A stretch of 64,000 nucleotides of DNA. Origin: Rhodovastum atsumiense (GTDB lineage: Bacteria > Pseudomonadota > Alphaproteobacteria > Acetobacterales > Acetobacteraceae). The stretch is taken from positions 3,827,501 to 3,891,500 of the forward strand of contig NZ_OW485601.1 of NCBI RefSeq assembly GCF_937425535.1. Reading direction: 5' to 3'. Every line of letters begins with the position of its first letter. Position 1 is the stretch's first letter. The notes beneath the pieces are model-generated. The model saw only the letters and a list, made by a program, of their open reading frames with translations. It did not search any database and was not told where the DNA came from. Of this stretch, positions 45,242 through 53,900 are shown one piece after another. The translations under genes were made by a program, and so were the position numbers.

Positions 45242-46369
45242 TCAGCGGGCCGATGGCGATTCGGTCAATATTGTTGACAACAATTCCGCTTCGTCCCGGC
45301 CGGGTGGCTGGCCGAGCACGCGTTCGGGGAATTCCCAGACCACCAGCCGCGGCGGGGTCTCGCGGAAGGCGGTGCTGCCCAGGTATTCGCGCGCGGCGCC
45401 GGCGAAGCCGCCGCCAGGGCGGGCGAAGCCGGTGACCTCGCGGCCGAACGCCTGCCGCAGCCGGCCGAGGAAATTGCCATTCGCCGAAAACGAACTGCCG
45501 AGCAGCGTGATCTCGACCGGCGGCGCGTCGTCGAGCAGGCCGGGTGCGGGCGCGCTTGCCGCGGCGATGGTGCGTTCCGGCGCTTCCTCGTCCGGGCGTG
45601 GCCGCAGCCGGGGCCAGCCCAGGTCGGGCACGGCGTCGAGGCTCATCAGCCGCAGCAGATCGCCCGCGCGCGGCGCCGGCGTCCCGGTCGCCTCGGTGCG
45701 GAAAGATGCCGTTCCGGGCTGCAGGTCGGACTGGTCGGCGACCCGCGCGGCGGCGAGCGCCGCGCCCGCCTGGTTCCAGTGCGTGTCGGTCCGGTAATAG
45801 AGATCCTGCCCGGCGGCACGAAAGGCTGTGAGCAGATCGACCTGGGCGATGCCGCGCGCGGCCAGCAGCCGGGCGAAGGCGGCGTAGCGGGACCGCGCCT
45901 GCGCCGAATAGTCGAGGCCGCAGAGATGCGCGCCGGCGACGCGGGCCTTGTCCGGCACCACCACGACGAGCAGCCCGATCCCCCGCGCACGCAGATGGTC
46001 GGCGACGCGGCGGACGAGGTCGGCGCGGCCGGCCATGGCCGCCTCGGCCGCGGGCCAGGGCCGCAATTCCTCGGTGAGATAGAGCCAGTCGTCGCAGCCG
46101 ACGCCGACCTGCGGGCCGCCGGAGCGGAACAGCGTCCAGCGCAGCACGCCGCCGGTCGCGCGCAGCCACGGATCGGCGGGCAGGTTGTGCGACATGATGT
46201 GGTTGACCGCCGCCGCGGCGCGGCCGGAGAGCACCGCCGCGACCGAGCCCACCTCCTGCAACTGCAGCCGTGATTGCGGCGCGGCCAGGGCGGCGAGCCC
46301 CTGCCAGGCACCGAGGGCGAGGGCGGCGGCGGTGATGGCCCCGAGCAGGCGGTCGGCACGCGTGGACAT
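45242..46369 (-). CDS. AlgJ/WssI-like SGNH acetyltransferase (first copy)
   Basis: A 375-aa protein anchored or exported by an N-terminal hydrophobic helix (LLGAITAAALALGAWQGLAA). Acetyltransferase residues: Asp195/His197 in RTDTHWNQAG and Ser293 in GSSFSANG; VGCDDWLYLTEEL and VVVPDKARVAGAHLCG are AlgJ-typical. It is longer than its two paralogues and lies 4 bases after the AlgI-like gene, as AlgJ follows AlgI in alginate operons, so it is the best candidate for the direct AlgI partner. ATG 46369 is preferred because upstream readings lack family sequence. Confidence 0.85.
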   Translation of the reverse strand: MSTRADRLLGAITAAALALGAWQGLAALAAPQSRLQLQEVGSVAAVLSGRAAAAVNHIMSHNLPADPWLRATGGVLRWTLFRSGGPQVGVGCDDWLYLTEELRPWPAAEAAMAGRADLVRRVADHLRARGIGLLVVVVPDKARVAGAHLCGLDYSAQARSRYAAFARLLAARGIAQVDLLTAFRAAGQDLYYRTDTHWNQAGAALAAARVADQSDLQPGTASFRTEATGTPAPRAGDLLRLMSLDAVPDLGWPRLRPRPDEEAPERTIAAASAPAPGLLDDAPPVEITLLGSSFSANGNFLGRLRQAFGREVTGFARPGGGFAGAAREYLGSTAFRETPPRLVVWEFPERVLGQPPGRDEAELLSTILTESPSAR

Positions 46370-46373
46370 CGGG

Positions 46374-47807
46374 TCAGAACTGGAAATACAGGAAGGGGAC
46401 GGCGTCGCGGCTGTAGAGCAGCACGATGCCGAGCGAGAAGGCGGCGAGCGGGCCGGCCACGCGCATCCCGCCACCAAGCCAGCCGGGCAGGGGCAGCGCC
46501 GGGCGCGGGACGAGGCCGCGCAGCAGCGGCGCATAGACCGCCAGCAGGGCCAGCAGCAGCATCCCGTGCCGGTCCGGCGTGATCTGCCAGGCGAGCGCGT
46601 CGGACAGGCCGATGCCATGCAGCCCGAGCATGCCGGCATACAGGGTGCCGGCGGCCCCGAGATCGGCGGCGCGGAACACCACCCAGCCGAGCACCACCGC
46701 CAGCATGGTCAGCAGATGGGCGCCGAGCCGGTGCATGGGTGAAGCAGGGGCATGCCGGGGGCGTCGCCGCGACCACGCGCGATGCAGCCCGAGGCAAAGC
46801 CCCTGCCACGCGCCCCAGACGATGAAGTTCCAGCTTGCGCCGTGCCAGGCGCCGCCGATCACCATCACCGCCATCAGGTTCAGATAGGTGCGGACCGGGC
46901 CGTGCCGGTTGCCGCCGAGCGGCACGTAGAGATAGTCGCGCAGGAAGCGCGACAGCGTCATGTGCCAGCGCTGCCAGAATTCCTGGATGGAGGTGGCGAG
47001 ATAGGGATTGTCGAAATTGGCCGGGAAATGGAATCCCATCATCCGCGCCAGCCCGATCGCCAGCAGCGAATAGCCGGCGAAGTCGAAATAGAGCTGCAGC
47101 GTGTAGGCCAGCGCCCCGGTCCAGGCATCGGCGAGGCTGGGCGCGGGCAGGGCGAAGGCGGCGTCGACGACCGGGCTCAGCGTGTCGCCGAACACCACCT
47201 TCATGGCGAAGCCGGTCATGGCGATGCGCGCGCCCTCGCCGAACAGGCGCAGCGAATGGGTGCGGTGCTTCAGCGCATCGGCGATCTCGGCGTAGCGCAC
47301 GATCGGCCCGGCGATCAACTGGGGGAACAGCGCCTTGTAGGCGGCATAATCGAGGAAGCTGCGGCTCACCGGCACGCTGCCGCGGCGCAGGTCGACCAGG
47401 TAGCTGATCGATTGCAGCACGTAGAAGGACAGGCCGACCGGCAGCACGATCTGCGTCCAGGCCATGGGCTGGCCGCCCCAGGCGGTGACGAGGTCGTTGA
47501 AGGTGGCGACACCGAAATTGGCGTATTTGAAATAGCCGAGCACGCCCAGATTGCCGGCGAGCCCGGCCAGCAGCAGCACGCGGCCGCGCCGGCTGGCCGG
47601 GCCGGCGCGGTCCATGGCGCGGGCGACCAGGAAGGTGCCCAGGGTGACACCGGCCAGCAGCGCCAGGAAATCCACCCGCCACCACGCATAGAACGCCCAG
47701 GAGAACGCCACGATGACCAGGTTGCGCAGCCGCGCGGGGGCCAGGAAATACGTGGCGAAGAAGGCCGGCAGGAACAGCAGCAGGAATTCGAAGGAGGCGA
47801 AGATCAT
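46374..47807 (-). CDS. AlgI-like membrane-bound O-acyltransferase
   Basis: A 477-aa MBOAT protein that moves acetyl groups across the inner membrane for polysaccharide O-acetylation. The N-terminus MIFASFEFLLLFLPAFFATYF is characteristic of AlgI/WssH/PatA. Family motifs: YFKYANFG, LPVGLSFYVLQSISYLVDLRRG, PQLIAGPIVRY, FWQRWHMTLSRFLRDYLYVPLGGN and GGAWHGASWNF with the invariant active-site His. ATG overlaps the bcsD stop (ATGA), placing acetylation in the same transcript as the synthase. Confidence 0.95.
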   Translation of the reverse strand: MIFASFEFLLLFLPAFFATYFLAPARLRNLVIVAFSWAFYAWWRVDFLALLAGVTLGTFLVARAMDRAGPASRRGRVLLLAGLAGNLGVLGYFKYANFGVATFNDLVTAWGGQPMAWTQIVLPVGLSFYVLQSISYLVDLRRGSVPVSRSFLDYAAYKALFPQLIAGPIVRYAEIADALKHRTHSLRLFGEGARIAMTGFAMKVVFGDTLSPVVDAAFALPAPSLADAWTGALAYTLQLYFDFAGYSLLAIGLARMMGFHFPANFDNPYLATSIQEFWQRWHMTLSRFLRDYLYVPLGGNRHGPVRTYLNLMAVMVIGGAWHGASWNFIVWGAWQGLCLGLHRAWSRRRPRHAPASPMHRLGAHLLTMLAVVLGWVVFRAADLGAAGTLYAGMLGLHGIGLSDALAWQITPDRHGMLLLALLAVYAPLLRGLVPRPALPLPGWLGGGMRVAGPLAAFSLGIVLLYSRDAVPFLYFQF

Positions 47808-48304
47808 GACGGCGCGCGGATCGGCCCCGTGATCGCGCCGCTGACCTCGCCCGCCGTGGTGATGTCGTTGCGCCGGCCGTAGCGGAGGGTGACGGCGCGT
47901 GCGCTGACGGACTCGCGGCGCACGGTCATGCCGGGCTCGCTGCCGGGCTGCTGGGCGAGCCAGCCCTGGTAAAGCCCTTCGAGCAGCGCCGACATCCAGC
48001 TCCCCGGCGGATCCCCACCGGCACCGACCCGCGGCAGGCCGGTGTGGACGATCTGCAGGGCGGGATACTCGTCGGCGACATGCAGGCTCGCCTGGCCCCA
48101 GCCCATCAGGCCGAGCTGCTCGTTGATCTCGGCGGTGAGCAGGTCGATGCCGGAAACGGCGAGGATGGGACGCAGCTTCGCCATGCGGCGGCCGATCCCG
48201 CGCAGCAGCTCGTCGCGCGCGGCGACGCCGCCCTGGCTGTCGATTTCCTCGGCCAGCGCATGCAGGAACACGCGCCACTGGGGCGCCGGCGTGAGATCGC
48301 TCAT
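47804..48304 (-). CDS. bcsD: Cellulose synthase subunit BcsD
   Basis: A 166-aa periplasmic or cytosol-facing scaffold that forms octameric rings guiding glucan chains into crystalline microfibrils in Komagataeibacter. LLRGIGRRMAKLRPI, LTAEINEQLGLMGWGQ and LLEGLYQGWLAQQPGSE match AcsD features, and no signal peptide is present. It overlaps bcsC upstream and the AlgI-like gene downstream by four bases each. Its presence marks the locus as type I (crystalline-ribbon) and makes a BcsH-type partner likely; the divergent repeat protein at 55836-57125 is the candidate. Confidence 0.92.
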   Translation of the reverse strand: MSDLTPAPQWRVFLHALAEEIDSQGGVAARDELLRGIGRRMAKLRPILAVSGIDLLTAEINEQLGLMGWGQASLHVADEYPALQIVHTGLPRVGAGGDPPGSWMSALLEGLYQGWLAQQPGSEPGMTVRRESVSARAVTLRYGRRNDITTAGEVSGAITGPIRAPS

Positions 48305-50967
48305 GGCGTGGCTCCGTTGAAGACGTATTTCGCCACGAGCATGCCGGTGGCCTCGCGGAAATTGCCGACCTGCTGGTAGCCGAAGCGCCCTGACAGGGTC
48401 AGGGAGGGGCTGACGGCGTAGTCGACGGCCGCGCGGGCGGAGCCGGCGAAGCCGGTCTTGCTGCTCGCCGGCAGTTGCGCCGTCATCCCGGTCATGGTGG
48501 CGGCCTTGGCGGCCCAGGCGCCCTGCAGGGCCGGATCGAGCGGGAAATAGTCGGAACTGCTGCTGCGGTAGCTCTGCACGCCGGCGCCGACGCCGACTTC
48601 CCAGCTCAGCCAGTCATTGACCTGCTCGCGATAGGTGATCGGCATGATGGCGGAGACGTAGCTCTGCGGGCTGAAATAGCCGCCCTGGCCGAGGGTGTAG
48701 CCGCTCAGGTTCTTCGCGTACTGGAAGTAGGTCAGCTCCAGCCCGCCGCGCAGTTCCTGGGTGGGTGTCTTCCAGAGCGGCAGGCTGCCGCCGGCCTGCA
48801 CCGTCACCATGGAGTTGTCCTGCACGTGCCGCCCGCGCAGCATCGCGCCGCCGACGCCGGCATGCAGCTCCATCGGGCCCGCGCTCAGTTCCAGTTGCGC
48901 CCGCCCGCCGGTGCGGGTGACGCCGCCCCAGGTCTGGCCGGTCACGGGATCACGGGTGCCGGCATAGGAGAGCAGCGAATCCTCGATGGCGCGGCGCTCG
49001 CCGGTCAGGCGCAGGCGCAGTTTCTCGGTGAGCTGCGGCGCCCACTCGATGCCGCCGAGCACGTTGGTGGTGGGGAAGCCGAGCGGGCTGCTGCCGACAT
49101 CCACCTTCAGGCTGTTGAGCAGGTAGGCGAGGCCGAGCCCGACGCCGCTGGCCTGCTGGCTCGGCACGGTGGGGCCGCCATAGGTGACCGAGGTGCCGGA
49201 GCCCTGCAGCGCCAGGCCGGTGGAGCCGAAGCTCGAATAGGCCCAGGGATTGTTGCCGTCGAGCCGGCCGGCATCGAGGATGGTGGGGGTGATGTCGATG
49301 CGCAGCCGCCCGGTGCCGCCGGGGGAGAAATTGGCCTGCAGCGGCGTCGTGTACTGGGTCAGCCGGCTGGTCCCGGAATCGCCGGAGCGGCCGCGGATGT
49401 CGAGCCCGCCCTGGACCCAGGGGGCGACCTCGTTGCGCAGGGTGGCGATGTCGCGGTCGATGTCGCGCAGCAGCGGATCGGTGTCGCGCGGCAGGATGGT
49501 CAGCGTGGTGTCCGCCGTCCGCATCGCCGGCTCGCCGCCGCGGCGGAAGGGATTGACGAAGGGGGTCTGCCACGGGTCCGGGTCGTTGTTGGCCGGAAGC
49601 GGGGCCGGGGCGGGCGCGGCCGGAGCGACCGGCCGGGCGGGACGCGGCCGGGCGGGGGCGCCGGGCTGCAGCGGCAGCGGCCCGAGCGCGCCGGCCTCAT
49701 CCGCGGCATCGTCGACCAGGGCCATGACCACGACCGGGGCCGTGCCCGTCGCGCCGCCCGGGCCGCGGCCCGGGGCGGCGGCGGCATAGGCGCGGCCGGG
49801 GGCGGGGGTGCGATAGCTGGCCAGTTGGGCCTGCAGGTCGCGGGCACGTTCCAGGTGGCGGGTGGCGCGCGCCTCCTCGCCCAGGCCGCGTTCGAGATCG
49901 GCGGCGACCAGCCAGGCCTGCGGGTCGTTCGGGGCCTGGCGCAGCCCGTCCTGGGCCAGTTGCCGGGCGCGCACCCGCTCGTTCAGCGCCAGCGCTGCCT
50001 GCACCGCGTCCTGCCGCGCCGCCATGTTGGCGGGCTCGCGGCGCAGCAGGGTCTCGCGCAGCGCCAGCACCTGCCGCGGCCCGGGGGCGGGGGCCGGGGC
50101 GACGGGCGGGGTCAGGGCGAAGGGGGTGAAGGCGACCTTCACCCCGGCCGGGATGGCGGCCGCCTGGGCCGGCCATTCCCGCGGCGTGGTCCAGGGGGCC
50201 GCGCGCGACGGCGCCATCGCCCGCAGCCTCGCCTCGGCCTCCGGGTGGCCCGGGGCGAGCAGCAGGGCGCGGCGCAGGCTGTCGCGGGCCCGTTCGGGCT
50301 CGTTGCGGGACTGCCACATGTCCGCCTGCTGCAGCAGCACCTCGAAGGCGCGGTTCGCCGGCGCGGGGGCGGGGGCCGCCGGCGGTGAAGGCGGCGGGAC
50401 GGAGGGCGCCTCGGCGATCGTGGTCCGGGGCTCCGGAGCGGGGACAGGGGCGGGCGGGGCCGGGGTCGCCACGGCGACATCCATCCGCTCGCTTGCCTCC
50501 CGGTCGCTCGCCGGATCGCCTGCCCAGTCCGGCGCCGCGCCGGCACGTGGCCGGATGGTGGTCTTCGGCCCGATCACCGCCTCGGCCGGGCGGGCCCAGG
50601 GGGGAGAGGCGGCCTCGGCGAGCCAGGCGTCGAAGCGCGGCCTCACGGCCGGGGGGATGGCCGGGACGGCGGCCGTGTCCTGGCTCCATGCCCCGGTGTC
50701 CTGGGGCTCCTGGGGCGGGAGGGGAGACGACAGGACAAAGGGGGGCGGGGCGGCCGGGCGCGGCGCGGCGCTGGCCGGCACCAGCTCCGCCATGGCCCGG
50801 TCGAATTGCCCGAGGGCAAGGTCCGTCAGTCCGCCGAGGCCGACCCCGGCGATGGCCGCGACCGGCACCAGCACGGTCATGACCTGCAGGGCCTGCCGGA
50901 ACCCGGGCTCCGCCGTGTCGGGCGCGGGGCCGTCCTGCCGGGGGAGGGGATGAGGCTGGGGGGTCAT
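48301..50967 (-). CDS. bcsC: Short BcsC: outer-membrane cellulose export porin with few TPRs
   Basis: An 888-aa protein, much shorter than the roughly 1150-1300 aa of standard BcsC. A hydrophobic helix (about 29-55) follows a polar head, so the N-terminus may be anchored in the inner membrane. A Pro/Ala-rich linker (about 60-220), only a few TPRs (NRAFEVLLQQADMWQSRNEPERARDSLRRAL; LAQDGLRQAPNDPQAWLVAADLERG) and a second Pro-rich linker follow. The C-terminal third is the BcsC beta-barrel: LRIDITPTILDAGRLDGN, GGIEWAPQLTEKLRLRLTGERRAIEDSLLSYAG and terminal strands ending VAKYVF. Coupled to bcsAB by ATGA. The missing TPR scaffold is present as two separate genes. Confidence 0.92.
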   Translation of the reverse strand: MTPQPHPLPRQDGPAPDTAEPGFRQALQVMTVLVPVAAIAGVGLGGLTDLALGQFDRAMAELVPASAAPRPAAPPPFVLSSPLPPQEPQDTGAWSQDTAAVPAIPPAVRPRFDAWLAEAASPPWARPAEAVIGPKTTIRPRAGAAPDWAGDPASDREASERMDVAVATPAPPAPVPAPEPRTTIAEAPSVPPPSPPAAPAPAPANRAFEVLLQQADMWQSRNEPERARDSLRRALLLAPGHPEAEARLRAMAPSRAAPWTTPREWPAQAAAIPAGVKVAFTPFALTPPVAPAPAPGPRQVLALRETLLRREPANMAARQDAVQAALALNERVRARQLAQDGLRQAPNDPQAWLVAADLERGLGEEARATRHLERARDLQAQLASYRTPAPGRAYAAAAPGRGPGGATGTAPVVVMALVDDAADEAGALGPLPLQPGAPARPRPARPVAPAAPAPAPLPANNDPDPWQTPFVNPFRRGGEPAMRTADTTLTILPRDTDPLLRDIDRDIATLRNEVAPWVQGGLDIRGRSGDSGTSRLTQYTTPLQANFSPGGTGRLRIDITPTILDAGRLDGNNPWAYSSFGSTGLALQGSGTSVTYGGPTVPSQQASGVGLGLAYLLNSLKVDVGSSPLGFPTTNVLGGIEWAPQLTEKLRLRLTGERRAIEDSLLSYAGTRDPVTGQTWGGVTRTGGRAQLELSAGPMELHAGVGGAMLRGRHVQDNSMVTVQAGGSLPLWKTPTQELRGGLELTYFQYAKNLSGYTLGQGGYFSPQSYVSAIMPITYREQVNDWLSWEVGVGAGVQSYRSSSSDYFPLDPALQGAWAAKAATMTGMTAQLPASSKTGFAGSARAAVDYAVSPSLTLSGRFGYQQVGNFREATGMLVAKYVFNGATP

Positions 50968-53900
50968 GGATTGGCTCGTGATGCGGGAGGGGGCTTGCGG
51001 CCACGCCGGCCACCGTGGCGCACCAGGCTGAGCATGCCGAGGCCGAACAGGCTGCACCCGCCCAGCATGATGGTGGCGAGCAGCACCGGACGGTCGCTGA
51101 GCGCCCAGCTCGGCCATAGCCAGAACGGCAGGTGGCCGAAGGTGTAGGTGTCGCCGATGCGGAAGGAGCTGGGCTCGCCGCCCTTGAACAGCGTCAGGTC
51201 GCCCTGGATGCGCTGGTTCTGCGCGGGGTCGTCGAAGCCCAGGATCATGGTCTCGATCGCCTGGGGCGTGGCGGCGAGCAGGGCCACCAGCGACCGGCCG
51301 CGCTGCAGCGGGCTTTCCATGCCGACCAGCGCGGCCCAGTCGTCGGACAGGCCCGCGGCGATGGCGGCGGCGGCGCGGTCGCGATCGCGCGCGCCGGCAT
51401 CGCCGAACAGGCGCAGCACCGGGTTCAGCTCGTCGGCGACGGCGACGGTGATGCCGCCTTCCGTCGGCCGCACCGGTGCGCGGTCCAGCAGGCCTCCGGC
51501 GCTGCCGAGATGCTGCAGCGTGCCCAGCAGCAGCAGGTCGCGCCCGGCGACGGCGGAGAGGTCGCCCGGCCGGGTCACCACCAGGCCGGTCGCCGGGTGG
51601 CCGACGAAGGCGCCGATGCGGCCCATCAGCATCAGGAAGGCGCTGATCTCCACCCCGCCCGGCTGTTCGGGCAGCACGACGGCGGTGTCGGAAAGATCGG
51701 CCATGCGGGTGAAGGGAAAGCCGGCCGAGGCGAACCAGGCGAGGTTGGGCAGGGTGGAGACCCGCCAGCCGCGGCTGAGGTCGACGGTGCTGTCCGGATC
51801 GACGGCCATGCGCAGGTCGGCCGGCACGGCGACGCAGTCGCCGCGATGCAGCGGGCGGGCGTCGAAGAAAAGCTGCAGGTCGTTCTGGGCGAATACCGTG
51901 TAGGTGGGCAGCGGCACCGTGGTGTCGAGCCGCCGCGGCTGCAGGCCGACCAGCCGGCGCAGCGGGTCCAGCCCGACCCCCTCCGGCGCCAGCGAGCGGG
52001 TCTGGATATAAAGCCCGTTCATGCTGACATCGAGCCGTGACGGGCCGAGATCGATCACCGGCCCGGGCGGGGCGGTGATGCGCAGGTCGAGCGGGAAGGG
52101 GCGGTCGCGCCAGGTGTAGAAATCAGGCGCGGTGCGGAAGGCGACATGCAGCATGCCGACATAGCCGCGATTGATCAGCGCCGAGGGCTCCACCAGCTCG
52201 CCGAGCCGCACCGGGCGGTCGGCGGGGATCCAGTTGGGCGCGTCGTAGGGGCGCCGCTGCGGCAGTTCCGGGGCGCGCACCGTGGCCAGGGGGACGTTGC
52301 CGAAGGCGCGGGCGCCGATCGCCAGCGCGGTGGCGGCGGCCTCGGCCTCGCGCGGGGTGCGCCCGGCCACCACCAGCAGCGAACCGAGGCTGTCGGTGGG
52401 GTTGGCGACCACGGCGAGCGTCGGGCCGCTGAGGGCGGGCAGGCCGAGGCCGCTGGCGGCCACGTCCTCGCCGACCAGGATCACCACCGCGTTGCCCTCG
52501 CCGGGCGGGCGGGTCATCAGCGGGAAGCTGGCGCCGCGATAGGCGGCGTGCTGGCCGAACCAGGAAGCCAGCACGCCGGCGGCCTTCAGCGTCTCGTCGC
52601 GCGGGGCGGAGGGCAGCACGAAGGGCAGGGTCAGGCGCTCGCGCTCGCGCGGGTCGAAGAAGGGCAGCGGCAGCCGGCCGAGCCCGCGCTGGGCGGGCAG
52701 GCGCTCCAGCCGCAGCGTCAGGGTGGAGCTGTCATACAGGCTGCCCCAGAGCAGGCCGCTGAGCGGATCGTTGCATTCGCGGGTGTAGCGGCCGGTGAAG
52801 CGGAAATTCAGGTGGTTGCTGTCGGAGAGGAAGAAGGTCGGGCTGACCGGGAAGCTCACCTGGTAGGTGGGGTGGTCGCGGTCGACCGGGATGGTGCCGA
52901 CGTACAGTTCGTTGAGGGTGACGGTGATGTTGCTGAATTCGGGGATCATCGACGGCGACATGGCGCCGGTCAGCGTCAGTTGCGCCGCGGTGACCACCTC
53001 GTCGGCGCGGATGCCGAATTCCAGGCCCTGCAGGTCGCTGGTGCCGCGCAGGGTCATGGTGCCGGCGGCGCCGAGCTGGCGGAGATTGAGCACCACCACC
53101 CGCGAGCCCGGTCCCTGGGCGTCGGCGAAGGCGGGACGGGCCGCCGCGAGGCTGTCAGGCGTGCCGGCGGCAGGCGCGCCGAGGGGGGCGAGGGTGCCGC
53201 CCGGGGGAGTCCCCGTGGGCGCGAAAGGTTGGGCTGCGGCGGGCAGGGCCAGCAGCAGCAGCAGCAACGCGGCGGCGCCGCCGCCGGCGGCGCCGAGCCG
53301 GCGGCGCGATCCCTTGTCGGCGCGCGCGCGCCCCTCGCCCTGCAGCAGCGAGCCGGGCGGGCGGAACAGGCCACGGATCGAGACCAGGACGTTCAACAAG
53401 CTGCGCAGCGGCCGGTCGGGGGGGTAGTCGCCCCAGCCGACCCAGGCATCGACACGGCCATAGACGATACGCACCACCCTCGCTTCCTCTTCCAGCGTGT
53501 CCACCTGCCACGTCACCTGCAACTGCTGCCCGCCGGCGCCGACCAGCCGGCCCGCGACGGTGATGTCTTCCTCGCCCGGCCAGAAGGTCACGGCAACCTC
53601 GCCTTCCGGCGCCGTGGCCGGCAGGCCGGGCAGGTGCATGCGTGCCCCGCTGGAGGAGATGTCGATGGTGACGCCCGCGTGCTCGGTGCCGTCGGGCAGG
53701 CGCACCCGTACCGGCAGCTCGGCGGCGATGCGCGCGCTGTTGCGCAGCTGCCGCGTCTCCCGCCCCACCGCCAGCGCCGCCAGCACGATCAGCAGGCTGA
53801 AGAAGCCCCAGATCGAATTGAGCAGCAGCGCCTGGAAGGTCAGCGTGTCGTTCTCGAACAGCGCGAGGCGGGTGATGCCGAGCCCCACGCCGGCGATCAG

